From Actinomadura craniellae (lineage in GTDB: Bacteria; Actinomycetota; Actinomycetes; Streptosporangiales; Streptosporangiaceae), in contig NZ_QLYX01000002.1 of the NCBI RefSeq assembly GCF_003289645.1, positions 248,001 through 312,000 on the forward strand: 64,000 nt of DNA. Reading direction: 5' to 3'. Every line of letters starts with the position of its first letter. Position 1 is the first letter of the stretch. The position numbers were made by a program, and so were the translations under genes. Below the pieces are notes generated by a model. The model was not told the DNA's origin. It was given only the letters and a program-made list of their open reading frames with translations, and did no database searches. Positions 16,932-25,137 of this stretch are shown one piece after another.

Positions 16932-18050
16932 GTGACCATGGCCGAACGCGCCCGGAGCCGAGGCCGCCGGCGCAGGGCGGGCCTGGCGGGCACCGACCCC
17001 CGGATACGCCGGCGGCACTCGTCCCTGCTGCGGACCGTCGCCTTCCTCGCCCTCACCGGAACGCTGACGTTCTTCATCGGAGCGCAGATCGCCCGGCTCG
17101 GCTTCGGCGGCGGTTACCAGGTGGTGGCCGCCTTCGACGACGCCAGCGGGTTGCAGGAGGGCGACCAGGTGAAGGTCGCCGGCGCGCCGGTCGGCCGGGT
17201 CGACTCGATCAAGGTGCGGGAGGGCCGGGCCGAGGTCCGGATGAGCGTGAACTCCGCGCACCGGCTCCCCCGCGACAGCGAGGCCGCCATCCGCTGGCGC
17301 AGCGCGGTCGGCCAGCGGGTGGTCTACCTGGTCCCGGGCACCGCGCCGGAGCGGCTGCGCGACGGTGACCGGATCGCCCGCACCCGTTCCGTGGTCGACA
17401 TCGGCGAGCTGGTCAACCGGCTCGAACCGCTCACCCGCAGCCTCGACCCCGAGCAGGTGAACCGGATCCTCACCGCCATCTACCTCGCCCTGGACGGCAA
17501 CGAGGAGAACGTCTCCCGGCTGCTGGTCGACGTGGAACGGCTGTCGTCCACCATCGCGGCGCGGCGCCAGACGCTCGCCACGATGCTGGCCGACTTCTCC
17601 ACCGTCACCGGCATCATCGCCCGGCGCGACCAGCAGATCGCCAAGATGACCGACGACCTGGTGACCCTGTCGCGGGCGTTCGTCGACAACCGGGCGCTGG
17701 TCGACCGCGCCCTGGTCGAGCTGTCGGTCACGCTGCGCACCACGGACCGGGTCGCGGGCCGCAACGCGGCGGAACTGGCCCGGGTGGTCGAGCAGCTCTC
17801 GACCGTCCTGGACGGCACCCGCCGCAATCTCGACCCGCTCCGGCAGACCGTCGCGCTGACCGGCCCGAAGTTGCAACGGCTCCACGACCTGTTCGACGAG
17901 GGCCAGTTCGTGGTCGGCGCGGTCCCCTGCCTCACCCTCGCCCCCGGGAAGTGCCCGTACCCGATGAAGCTCACCAAGCCCCCCGAGCGCCCCATGACCT
18001 CCCCCGCATCCCTGCGGGGGCTGATCGGAGGAGGGACCCAGTGGCCCTGA
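16932..18050 (+). CDS. MCE family protein, MceB position
   Basis: A 372-residue Mce protein. GGAAGGA precedes GTG 16932 closely; ATG 16938 is an almost equal alternative start. An Arg-rich N-terminus is followed by a membrane segment (about 33-55), then the MCE domain with EGDQVKVAGAPVGRVDSIKV and AVGQRVVYLVPG. A long helical part (about 150-320) is predicted to contribute to the tunnel. It ends in a Pro-rich tail and overlaps mceC by ten bases. Confidence 0.92.
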   Translation: MTMAERARSRGRRRRAGLAGTDPRIRRRHSSLLRTVAFLALTGTLTFFIGAQIARLGFGGGYQVVAAFDDASGLQEGDQVKVAGAPVGRVDSIKVREGRAEVRMSVNSAHRLPRDSEAAIRWRSAVGQRVVYLVPGTAPERLRDGDRIARTRSVVDIGELVNRLEPLTRSLDPEQVNRILTAIYLALDGNEENVSRLLVDVERLSSTIAARRQTLATMLADFSTVTGIIARRDQQIAKMTDDLVTLSRAFVDNRALVDRALVELSVTLRTTDRVAGRNAAELARVVEQLSTVLDGTRRNLDPLRQTVALTGPKLQRLHDLFDEGQFVVGAVPCLTLAPGKCPYPMKLTKPPERPMTSPASLRGLIGGGTQWP

Positions 18051-19069
18051 AGTCCTTCCGGGACCGCGACCCGATCGTCGTCGGGCTGGTCTCCCTCACC
18101 GTCCTGGCGGTGGCGCTGGCCGCCGCCTTCTTCACCGGCACGCTCGGCCTGCTGCAGAGCAGGTACACGATGACCGGGGTCTTCGCCGACACCGGCGGGC
18201 TGCGCTCCGGGCACCACGTGGTCGTGGCGGGAGTCCAGGTCGGTGAGGTCACCGCCGTCGAGCCCGACTTCGCCCGGGGCGTCGTCCTGGTCACCTGGAA
18301 GGTCGACGGCGACGTCGCCCTCGGCCGGGGGACGCGCGCGGAGGTCAGGACCGCCAACATCCTGGGCGGCCGGTTCCTGCGGCTCAGCGGGCCGGTCACC
18401 GCACCCCACCTGGCCGACCTGCCGGAACGGGAGCGGCGCGTCCCGCTGGAGCGGACGCAAACCCCGATCACCGTCAACGACGTCCTGACGGCGGGCACCC
18501 GGTCGCTGTCCCGGCTGGACACCGCGACGATCAACAAGGTCATCGACCAGCTCGGCGGCGTCTCCGCCGCCACCCGGGAGCGGCTGCGCCGGGCCTTCTC
18601 CGACCTCGCCGCGCTGGGCGAGACCATCGACGCGAGCAGCCCCCGCATCAAGCGCCTGATCGCCGACGGCGACCAGGTGCTGCGGACGGTCAACGCCAAG
18701 GACCGGCAGCTGTCCGCCCTGGCGCGCAACGTCCAGACCCTGCTGGACGAGCTGCGCGACCGCCAGGCCGAGCTGTCGGTGCTGCTCGGCAGCGGCAGCG
18801 ACGCCGTCACCCGCATCTCCGAGCTGATCTCCACCAAGCAGGCCGAGCTGATCGCGATCATCGACGACCTGGGCGGAACCGTGCGCACCCTCTCCCCGCA
18901 GCTCGACGACATCAACACCACGCTGGCCTGGCTGGGACCGACCCTGACCGTGTTCAACTCCAGCAACTCCCACGGCCCCTGGGTCGACGCGATCGGCGGC
19001 CAACTCGGCCCGCTGGCGGCCGAGGATGTGGCCCGGTTCGCGGAGATGCTGCGGCAGGGGGGCCGATGA
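18041..19069 (+). CDS. MCE family protein, MceC position
   Basis: A 342-residue Mce protein starting at GTG 18041, with GGAGGAGGG upstream, inside the end of mceB. The N-terminal RDRDPIVVGLVSLTVLAVALA is the typical cytoplasmic start and membrane segment of MceC-type proteins. GLRSGHHVVVAGVQVGEV and ANILGGRFLRL mark the MCE domain (about 38-115), and helices follow to about residue 300. It overlaps mceD by four bases (ATGA). Confidence 0.92.
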   Translation: MALKSFRDRDPIVVGLVSLTVLAVALAAAFFTGTLGLLQSRYTMTGVFADTGGLRSGHHVVVAGVQVGEVTAVEPDFARGVVLVTWKVDGDVALGRGTRAEVRTANILGGRFLRLSGPVTAPHLADLPERERRVPLERTQTPITVNDVLTAGTRSLSRLDTATINKVIDQLGGVSAATRERLRRAFSDLAALGETIDASSPRIKRLIADGDQVLRTVNAKDRQLSALARNVQTLLDELRDRQAELSVLLGSGSDAVTRISELISTKQAELIAIIDDLGGTVRTLSPQLDDINTTLAWLGPTLTVFNSSNSHGPWVDAIGGQLGPLAAEDVARFAEMLRQGGR

Positions 19070-20115
19070 GGACCGCCGAGCGGATCGGCGCGGCCCTCCT
19101 CGCCGCGCTCCTGATCGTCCCGGCGGCCGCCTGCTCGGTGCCGAGCGGCGGCGCGGGCGGGTTCCGGCTCACCGTGTACTTCGCCAAGACCCCGGCGCTG
19201 TACGAGGAGTCGCGGGTGAAGCTGATGGGCGCCGACGTGGGCGGCATCGAACGGATCCGCACCGCGGGCGACCGGGTCCGCGTCGACCTGCGGCTGGACG
19301 GCGACGTGCCGGTGCCCCGGGACGTGCGGGCCACGATCGCCGCGGCAAGCGCGATCGGCGAGCGCAGCGTCATCCTCCACCCGCCCTGGAAGCCGGGAAT
19401 GCCCCGGGCCGTCTCGGGTGCGGTCATCCCGATCGAACGCACCGAACCGGCGGTCGAGATCGACGAGGCGCTGACCGCCTTCACCCGGCTGGCCGAATCG
19501 GTCGACCCCGGCAAGATCAGCGGTCTGGTGCACGCCGGCGCGGACCTGCTGGACGGCAACGGCAAGGACGTCAACCACGCGCTGGCCACCACCGCCCGCC
19601 TGTCGCGGGACCTGGCGGGCGAGGACGAGCGGCTGGTGTCCCTGGCCGGGAACCTGCGGGACCTGTCGGCCTCCCTCAACCGCCGGGACGACCGGCTCAC
19701 CCGGCTGATCAACGGTTTCGGCGAGACCAGCAGGATGCTCGCCGACGAGCGGACCCGGCTGAAGAACCTCCTCACCGCCCTGGAGGCGGTGATCCGCCAG
19801 GGCGACGTCCTGGTCGTCGCCTACCAGGAGAAGCTGCCGGAGACCGTGGCCCGGACCTCGGAGCTGCTGATGACCCTGAAGGCCAACAGCGCCGCGATCG
19901 CCGAGGCCGTCGCCGGCCTGTCCCGGTTCACCGACCTGGCCCTGAACAGCTGGGACCGCAAGAACAACGTCGTCGCCATCCGGGTGCAGCTCAACGCCAC
20001 CCTGCGGATCTGGCTGCAACCGATCTTCGACCTGATGGGCTGGGGCCGGGTGCCCTGCCTCGACAAGCCGATCGGCAACTGCCCGCCGACGATCGAGCGG
20101 AGGGGCCGGCCGTGA
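19066..20115 (+). CDS. MCE family protein, MceD position, with lipobox
   Basis: A 349-residue Mce protein with ALYEESRVKLMGADVGGIERI and SAIGERSVIL motifs of the MCE domain. The N-terminus ends in VPAAAC, a good lipobox at Cys23, instead of a plain membrane anchor. In the well-studied mycobacterial systems the lipoprotein is MceE, so a lipidated protein at position D is noteworthy. The C-terminal part includes a helical stretch and a conserved GWGRVPCLDKPIGNCPP end. The stop overlaps the mceE GTG. Confidence 0.9.
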   Translation: MRTAERIGAALLAALLIVPAAACSVPSGGAGGFRLTVYFAKTPALYEESRVKLMGADVGGIERIRTAGDRVRVDLRLDGDVPVPRDVRATIAAASAIGERSVILHPPWKPGMPRAVSGAVIPIERTEPAVEIDEALTAFTRLAESVDPGKISGLVHAGADLLDGNGKDVNHALATTARLSRDLAGEDERLVSLAGNLRDLSASLNRRDDRLTRLINGFGETSRMLADERTRLKNLLTALEAVIRQGDVLVVAYQEKLPETVARTSELLMTLKANSAAIAEAVAGLSRFTDLALNSWDRKNNVVAIRVQLNATLRIWLQPIFDLMGWGRVPCLDKPIGNCPPTIERRGRP

Positions 20116-21116
20116 AAAGGCTGATCGTGCTGGTGATCGTGCTGGCGATTCTGCCGGTGGCGGCCGGCTGCTCGTTCCAGACGCTCGGTGCCCCCAAAGG
20201 CGACATGACCCTCGTCGCCGTCTTCGACGACGTGCAGAACCTGGTGGACGGGCACTCGGTGCAGCTGTCGGACGTGACGGTCGGCACGGTCACCGGCATC
20301 CGGCTGGAGGGGTACCGGGCCCGCGTCACCATGTCCATCGCCGACGGCCGCCGCATCCCCGCCGGCACCGGCGCCACCATCGCCAAGACCTCGCTGCTCG
20401 GTGAGAACTACATCCGGCTGGACCCGCCGCGGGGCGTCGACACCGGCCGGGGCCCGTTCCTGGCGGACGGCTCCCGGATCACGCGCACCTCCGTCCAGCC
20501 CGACCTGGAGCGGATCAGCGAGCGGGTCGGGCCCGTCCTGGCCGCCCTCGGCGGCCAGGACCTCGGGGAGGCCGTGTCCGGGCTGGCCACCGGGCTGGCG
20601 GGTCAGGGGCCCCGGCTACACACGATCATCGAGCGGGCCACCGAGATCTCCCGTGCCTACGCCGCGGCGAGCGACGACCTGGTCAAGGTCATCGACGGCA
20701 TGGGCCGGCTGAGCCGTTCCCTGGCCGCGCACGGCGCCGAACTCGACCGGCTGCCGGGTTCGGTCCGGCTGGCCACCGAACGGGTGCGCAAGGACCGGGC
20801 CGAGCTCAAGCGGGCGCTGGCGGACCTGGTCGCGCTGAGCGACACCGTCAACGGCCGGATCCAGGAGCGGCACGGGGAGCGGATGCGGGCGCTGCTGCTG
20901 CGGCTGGACGCCGTCCTCACCGCGATGGTCCGGGGCAAGGACCAGCTCAAGGCGTTCTCCGACGCGCTGCTGACCAACTTCGCCCAGGCCCCGTCGATGA
21001 CGCACGCGGGCCAGGGGCTCATCCACGTGTGGCTCGGCGGCTTCCTGCCCGCCGACCGGGAGCGGCCACCCGGGAACACCTGGCAAGACCTCCAGCGGCT
21101 CATGAAGCCGAGATGA
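20112..21116 (+). CDS. MCE family lipoprotein, MceE position
   Basis: A 334-residue Mce lipoprotein. The signal sequence ends in the lipobox PVAAGC (Cys20), as expected for MceE/LprN-type proteins. The MCE domain has LVDGHSVQLSDVTVGTVTGI and KTSLLGENYIRLDPP. A helical segment follows (about 130-285). It starts with GTG 20112 in a GTGA overlap with mceD, and ends ten bases before mceF. Confidence 0.92.
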   Translation: MKRLIVLVIVLAILPVAAGCSFQTLGAPKGDMTLVAVFDDVQNLVDGHSVQLSDVTVGTVTGIRLEGYRARVTMSIADGRRIPAGTGATIAKTSLLGENYIRLDPPRGVDTGRGPFLADGSRITRTSVQPDLERISERVGPVLAALGGQDLGEAVSGLATGLAGQGPRLHTIIERATEISRAYAAASDDLVKVIDGMGRLSRSLAAHGAELDRLPGSVRLATERVRKDRAELKRALADLVALSDTVNGRIQERHGERMRALLLRLDAVLTAMVRGKDQLKAFSDALLTNFAQAPSMTHAGQGLIHVWLGGFLPADRERPPGNTWQDLQRLMKPR

Positions 21117-21125
21117 CGGGACGCC

Positions 21126-22403
21126 ATGAAACCTCGCATCGTGCTCAACCTGGTCGCCTTCGCCGTGCTGGGCGCGGTCATGATGGTGTGGGCGCTGAGC
21201 ACCCTCGTCACCATCGACGTCCTGGAACGGCCGGTCCGGGTGCAGGCCGAGTTCGCCTCCTCCCCCGGCCTGCGCACGGACCTGGAGGTCGACTACCTCG
21301 GCGTGCGGGTCGGCGAGGTCGGCGACGTCCGGCTGGCCCCCGGCCGGGTGGTGGTCGACCTCGACCTGGACCGGGGCGCCTCCGTCCCGAGCAACGCCGT
21401 CGCCCGGGTGCTGCGCAAGTCCGCGGTCGGTGAGCCGTACGTGGAGCTGTCCCCGCCCGCCACGGGTCCGCGGGGCCGCCCGCTGCGCGCCGGCGACGTG
21501 ATCCCGCTGAGCCGCACCTCCGTCACCGTGGAGTACAAGCGGCTGTTCGAGAGCGCGGGCGGGCTGCTGCGGGCCGTGCCGCCCGAGGACGTGCGGGTGC
21601 TGACCCGCGAGCTGGCGGCCGGGCTCGAAGGCCGCGGCCAGGGGCTGCACGACACCGTCGCGGACCTGCACCGGCTGACCGGGACGCTGGCCGACAACGC
21701 CGATGTGCTGGACGCCCTGGCGGTGCAGCTCACCCAGCTGACCGGGACGCTGGCCGGCTCGGGGCCGCAGCTGGCGGCCGGGGTGAACGACCTGGCGGCC
21801 TTCACCGGCACGCTGCGCGGCTCCCGCAGGGAACTGAACGGGATCCTGGAGCGCTCGCCGGGGTTCCTGGACCGGATGAACGCCCTGCTGCGGGACTCCC
21901 GGCCCGGGATGAGCTGCCTGCTCACCGCGATGGGCTCGCGCGGCGCCCCGGTGTTCACCGGCCGCACGTCCGCCGAGCTGACGCGCGCCCTCAGCCGGTT
22001 CCACCACCAGTTCCCGGAGCTGGCCGACAAGGTCCTGGTCAAGCGACCCGAGGGCGCCTACGCCCGGGTCACGCTGGTGCTCACCGTGGCCGGTCCGGTG
22101 CCCAACGCGCAGGAGTACCCGCAGTCCCTGCCGGACCCCGCCGAACCCCCGCTCTACTCCTGTGCCGCCGCCCGGGCGCAGGGCGGCGGGCAGGCGGGCA
22201 AGGAGGGCACCGCCGCCGGGCGGGCGCCCGACCGGGTGTTCACCACGATCGCCCCCCGGTCCGCCGACCGCGCCGCCCGGGGGGACGAGCCGGGCACGCC
22301 CGGCTGGCTGCCGCTGCTGCCCGTGCTGGTCGCCGGCCTCGTGCTCGCCGGCACCGCCGTCCACACCGTGCGCCGGGTCCGGTCCCGCGCGCCCCGTCGA
22401 TGA
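21126..22403 (+). CDS. MCE family protein, MceF position
   Basis: A 425-residue Mce protein, the longest of the six. The N-terminal membrane segment lies at about 9-29. GLRTDLEVDYLGVRVGEVGDV and KSAVGEPYVELSPP mark the MCE domain, followed by the long helical region. The C-terminus has an additional hydrophobic stretch (LLPVLVAGLVLAGTAV, about 395-413) followed by Arg-rich residues, so the C-terminal end may also be membrane-anchored. Confidence 0.92.
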   Translation: MKPRIVLNLVAFAVLGAVMMVWALSTLVTIDVLERPVRVQAEFASSPGLRTDLEVDYLGVRVGEVGDVRLAPGRVVVDLDLDRGASVPSNAVARVLRKSAVGEPYVELSPPATGPRGRPLRAGDVIPLSRTSVTVEYKRLFESAGGLLRAVPPEDVRVLTRELAAGLEGRGQGLHDTVADLHRLTGTLADNADVLDALAVQLTQLTGTLAGSGPQLAAGVNDLAAFTGTLRGSRRELNGILERSPGFLDRMNALLRDSRPGMSCLLTAMGSRGAPVFTGRTSAELTRALSRFHHQFPELADKVLVKRPEGAYARVTLVLTVAGPVPNAQEYPQSLPDPAEPPLYSCAAARAQGGGQAGKEGTAAGRAPDRVFTTIAPRSADRAARGDEPGTPGWLPLLPVLVAGLVLAGTAVHTVRRVRSRAPRR

Positions 22404-22412
22404 ACTGGAGAG

Positions 22413-23270
22413 ATGACCATGCCCACCGAGAGCACCCGCACCGAGCCCGCGGAGAGCACGAAGGCCGAGGAGCTCGAAGCGAGCGCGCCGGCCGAGGAGA
22501 ACGAAGCGAGCACGGAGGCCGACGCGGGCACGAAGATCGAAGAGAACGACGCGGTTACGGAAGCCGGCGCGAGCACGAAGGGCGACACGAAGGGCGACAC
22601 GAAGAGCGAAGGGAGCGACGCGGGCGCGCAGGCCGAGGAAGCCGAAGAGGACGCGAAGGCCGGTGAGAGGAAAGCCGGGCGGCGGATCTCCCTCTCGCTC
22701 CGCGGGCTCGACCGGCTGACCGCCGCGGCCCTGGTGCTGGTGCTGGCCGCCGCGCTGGCGACCGCGGTGGTGCAGTGGCGCGAGGCGAGCCGGCTGGCCG
22801 CCGCCAAGGAGACCGAGCAGCGGGTGCGCACCCGGGCCGCGGAGTTCGGGCAGGCCCTGCTCGCCTACAAGCACACCGACCTGGCCGGTGCGCGGGCCCG
22901 GATCCGGGGCCTGACCTCGGCGGACTTCGGTCAGAGCTACGAGACGGCCTTCGCCGGGCTGGCCGGCGTCATCACCAAGTACAAGGCGGACGCCACGGCC
23001 ACCGTCCGCGACACCTACGTCAACGAGATCGACGGGTCCCGCGCCAAGGCGCTGGTGGTCCTGGACTCGGAGGTGCGCAGCACGGCGGGCGTGCGGCGCG
23101 TCGTCGGCACCAAGCTGCTGCTCGAACTCGTCCTGGAGAAGGGCTCCTGGCGGGTCGGCGCGCTGTCCAGCCTGGAGGCCGACAGCGAGACCATGACCGG
23201 CCCCGACGGGAAGCCGCAGCAGCCCTCCGGTGCCGACCCGCTGGCGCCGGCCCCGAAACCGAGTCCCTGA
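22413..23270 (+). CDS. Mce-associated membrane protein (Mas)
   Basis: A 285-residue protein closing the mce operon. Residues 1-90 are a low-complexity acidic and Thr/Ala-rich segment with short repeats such as KGDTKGDTK, presumably disordered and cytoplasmic. One membrane segment (about 108-127) is followed by an extracytoplasmic SnoaL-like domain with YKADATATVRDTYVNEI and KLLLELVLEKGSWRVGAL. Mas proteins stabilise the Mce complex in mycobacteria. Only one Mas gene is present, where two or more are frequent. Confidence 0.88.
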   Translation: MTMPTESTRTEPAESTKAEELEASAPAEENEASTEADAGTKIEENDAVTEAGASTKGDTKGDTKSEGSDAGAQAEEAEEDAKAGERKAGRRISLSLRGLDRLTAAALVLVLAAALATAVVQWREASRLAAAKETEQRVRTRAAEFGQALLAYKHTDLAGARARIRGLTSADFGQSYETAFAGLAGVITKYKADATATVRDTYVNEIDGSRAKALVVLDSEVRSTAGVRRVVGTKLLLELVLEKGSWRVGALSSLEADSETMTGPDGKPQQPSGADPLAPAPKPSP

Positions 23271-23307
23271 ATCCGCGGCCACCCCTTGACTGCCGGGCCT
23301 GGAAGGA

Positions 23308-23334
23308 GGATTTTCTAAGTGATTTAGAAAATCC
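23308..23334. promoter_or_regulatory. Inverted repeat before the Rieske operon
   Basis: GGATTTTCTAA and TTAGAAAATCC are perfect 11-base arms around GTGAT, 19 bases before the GTG at 23353 and just upstream of its AAGGAGGG ribosome site. Position and AT content fit an operator; the TetR gene five genes downstream in this operon (27268) is a candidate binder. A possible -35 TTGACT lies at 23286. Confidence 0.65.
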
Positions 23335-23352
23335 TTCCGAAAAGGAGGGCCC

Positions 23353-24375
23353 GTGACCGTACCCGAGCTCGCACCCCGCGGCCTGACCGGCCTGCCGATG
23401 CCCCGGGACCCCGCGCTCCTGACCGACCCCACCCGCCGCACCCGCCTCACCCGCCGGACCGAGGGCCGGTTCCCCTTCCCCGTCCCCAACGGCTGGTTCA
23501 TCGTGGCGACCGCCGCGGAACTCGCCCCCGGCGACCTCCGCCCCCTGCACTACTTCGGCCGCGACCTGGTGCTCTTCCGCCAGGCGGACGGGACACCGCG
23601 GCTGGTGGACGCCTACTGCCCGCACCTGGGCGCGCACCTGGCCGTGGGCGGCCGGGTGGATGGCGACCGCATCGTGTGCCCCTTCCACGGCTGGGCCTTC
23701 GACGGGGAGAGCGGCCGGTGCGTGGACGTGCCCTACGACGAGTCCGACTTCATCCCGCGCCGGGCCGCGCTGCGCGCCTACCCCACCGTCGAGCGCAACC
23801 ACTTGATCTGGGCCTGGCACCACCTCGAAGGCGGCCCGCCCTTCTACGAGGTGCCGGAGGTGCCCGAGTTCCACGACCCCGGCTGGTCGCCGATCGTGGT
23901 CCGCGACTTCGAGATCGCCACCTGCTGCCAGGAGATGGCCGAGAACAACGTGGACCGGGCGCACTTCAAGTACGTCCACGGCACCGACGCGATCCCCGAG
24001 GAGGAGTTCCACGTGGACGGCGCCTACAAGCGCGCCGTGGGCAACGGCGGCACGTTCGTCCGCGAGGGCTTCGGCCTGGGCCTGGGCGTGCTGCGGGTGC
24101 AGGGCTACACCACGTTCGTGTCGAGCACCACGCCCATCGACACCGACAACGTCCACGTCCGCTGGATCTTCACCTCGCCGCAGGGCCTGGGGCCCGCCGC
24201 GGCCGAGGAGGCCGCCGAGGCGTTCTGCGGCGGCATCAGCCAGGACATCCCCATCTGGGAGAACAAGGTCTACCGCGACAAGCCCGTGCTCCGCCCCATG
24301 GAGAAGGACATCAGCGAGCACCGGCGCTGGTCCCTGCAGTTCTACTCCCTCGACTCCCTCGACGAGGAGGCGTGA
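23353..24375 (+). CDS. Rieske 2Fe-2S oxygenase, KshA/DAF-36-like
   Basis: A 340-residue non-haem iron oxygenase subunit. The Rieske site is Cys89, His91, Cys109, His112 (CPHLGAH and CPFHGW). The mononuclear iron site is Asp201, His204, His209 in NNVDRAHFKYVHG. The spacing and the QDIPIWENKVYRDKP end resemble KshA (steroid 9-alpha-hydroxylase oxygenase) and the DAF-36/Neverland cholesterol 7-desaturases. It probably hydroxylates or desaturates a polycyclic hydrophobic substrate. It needs a separate reductase, and none is in the window. It heads an operon with the decarboxylase-like gene, coupled by a TGATG overlap. A paralogue lies at 46832-47815. Confidence 0.88.
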   Translation: MTVPELAPRGLTGLPMPRDPALLTDPTRRTRLTRRTEGRFPFPVPNGWFIVATAAELAPGDLRPLHYFGRDLVLFRQADGTPRLVDAYCPHLGAHLAVGGRVDGDRIVCPFHGWAFDGESGRCVDVPYDESDFIPRRAALRAYPTVERNHLIWAWHHLEGGPPFYEVPEVPEFHDPGWSPIVVRDFEIATCCQEMAENNVDRAHFKYVHGTDAIPEEEFHVDGAYKRAVGNGGTFVREGFGLGLGVLRVQGYTTFVSSTTPIDTDNVHVRWIFTSPQGLGPAAAEEAAEAFCGGISQDIPIWENKVYRDKPVLRPMEKDISEHRRWSLQFYSLDSLDEEA

Positions 24376-25124
24376 TGAGCCGCACCCGCTGGGTCCGGCA
24401 GCCCACCACCGAGGACGGGCTCACCAAGTCCGTCCCCGTGCTGCCGTCCCTGGAGGCCGTCTACCTGACCGACCCCGACGCGCTGGCCGAGGTCCTGCCG
24501 CCGCCGCTCACCCCGCCGGCCGAGCCTCGCGTGCACGTCCGCATCACCGACATCGACCTGACCTTCGGCGAGTACCGGCACAAGGAACTCGTCGGCTACT
24601 TCGCCGTCGACGCCGTGCACGACGGGGACCCCGGCGAGTACCCGCTGCTGATCCCGATCGACATGGAACCCGCGGTGGCGATCAGCCGGGAGCGCTACGG
24701 CGAGCCCAAGAAGCTCGCCGACATCGAACTGACCCTCGACGGCGACGCCGTCACCGGGAAGATCACCCGGCAGGGCGTGACGTTCATCGAGATCACCGGC
24801 CGGCTCGCCGAGGAGCTGCCGGTGCCCGCCCCGTACCCGGCCCGGCAGTTCTGGTACAAGTTCCTGCCCGCCGTCGCCGGCCCGGGCTTCGACGCCGGGC
24901 CGTTGCTCGTCCGGATGGAGCAGGTGCGCAAGCCCGAGTCGGCCCGCCGGGTGGACGGCGAGCTCGTGCTCCGCGACCTGCCGAGCTGCCCGGTGGTGGA
25001 CCTGCCGGTGCTGGAGACCGTGTCCCTCCAGTGGACCCGCCGGTCCAGCGACAACGCCCCCACGGTGGCCGGCCCCGTCGACCCGGTGGCCTTCGCGCCG
25101 TTCGCCCAGGCCCGCTACAGCTGA
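24375..25124 (+). CDS. Acetoacetate decarboxylase family protein
   Basis: A 249-residue protein of the ADC fold. The motif RYGEPKKLADI (Lys112-Lys113) matches the Schiff-base lysine pair of clostridial acetoacetate decarboxylase, and EYPLLIPIDMEPA precedes it as in that family. Many ADC-like proteins are aldolases, dehydratases or beta-keto acid decarboxylases with other substrates. Its start is fused to the Rieske stop (TGATG), so it probably acts on a keto acid or an enol formed in the same pathway. The exact reaction is unknown. Confidence 0.82.
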   Translation: MSRTRWVRQPTTEDGLTKSVPVLPSLEAVYLTDPDALAEVLPPPLTPPAEPRVHVRITDIDLTFGEYRHKELVGYFAVDAVHDGDPGEYPLLIPIDMEPAVAISRERYGEPKKLADIELTLDGDAVTGKITRQGVTFIEITGRLAEELPVPAPYPARQFWYKFLPAVAGPGFDAGPLLVRMEQVRKPESARRVDGELVLRDLPSCPVVDLPVLETVSLQWTRRSSDNAPTVAGPVDPVAFAPFAQARYS

Positions 25125-25137
25125 CCGAGGAGGTTCC

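Noticed and set aside
14095-23352. KstR-type operators (TnnAACnnGTTnnA) in front of mce and Rieske operons
   Set aside because: I saw no match in these promoter regions; the palindromes present have a different sequence. A full motif scan could not be run.
20616-23501. 961-codon minus-strand open frame across mceE, mceF and mas
   Set aside because: It is antisense to three clear Mce-family genes, is rich in Gly/Arg/His low-complexity sequence, and has no ribosome site; it is a by-product of high GC.
23353-24375. Naming the Rieske gene kshA
   Set aside because: Metal sites and C-terminal motifs resemble KshA, but the N-terminal part is closer to DAF-36/Neverland and no reductase or KstD is nearby, so the reaction cannot be fixed.
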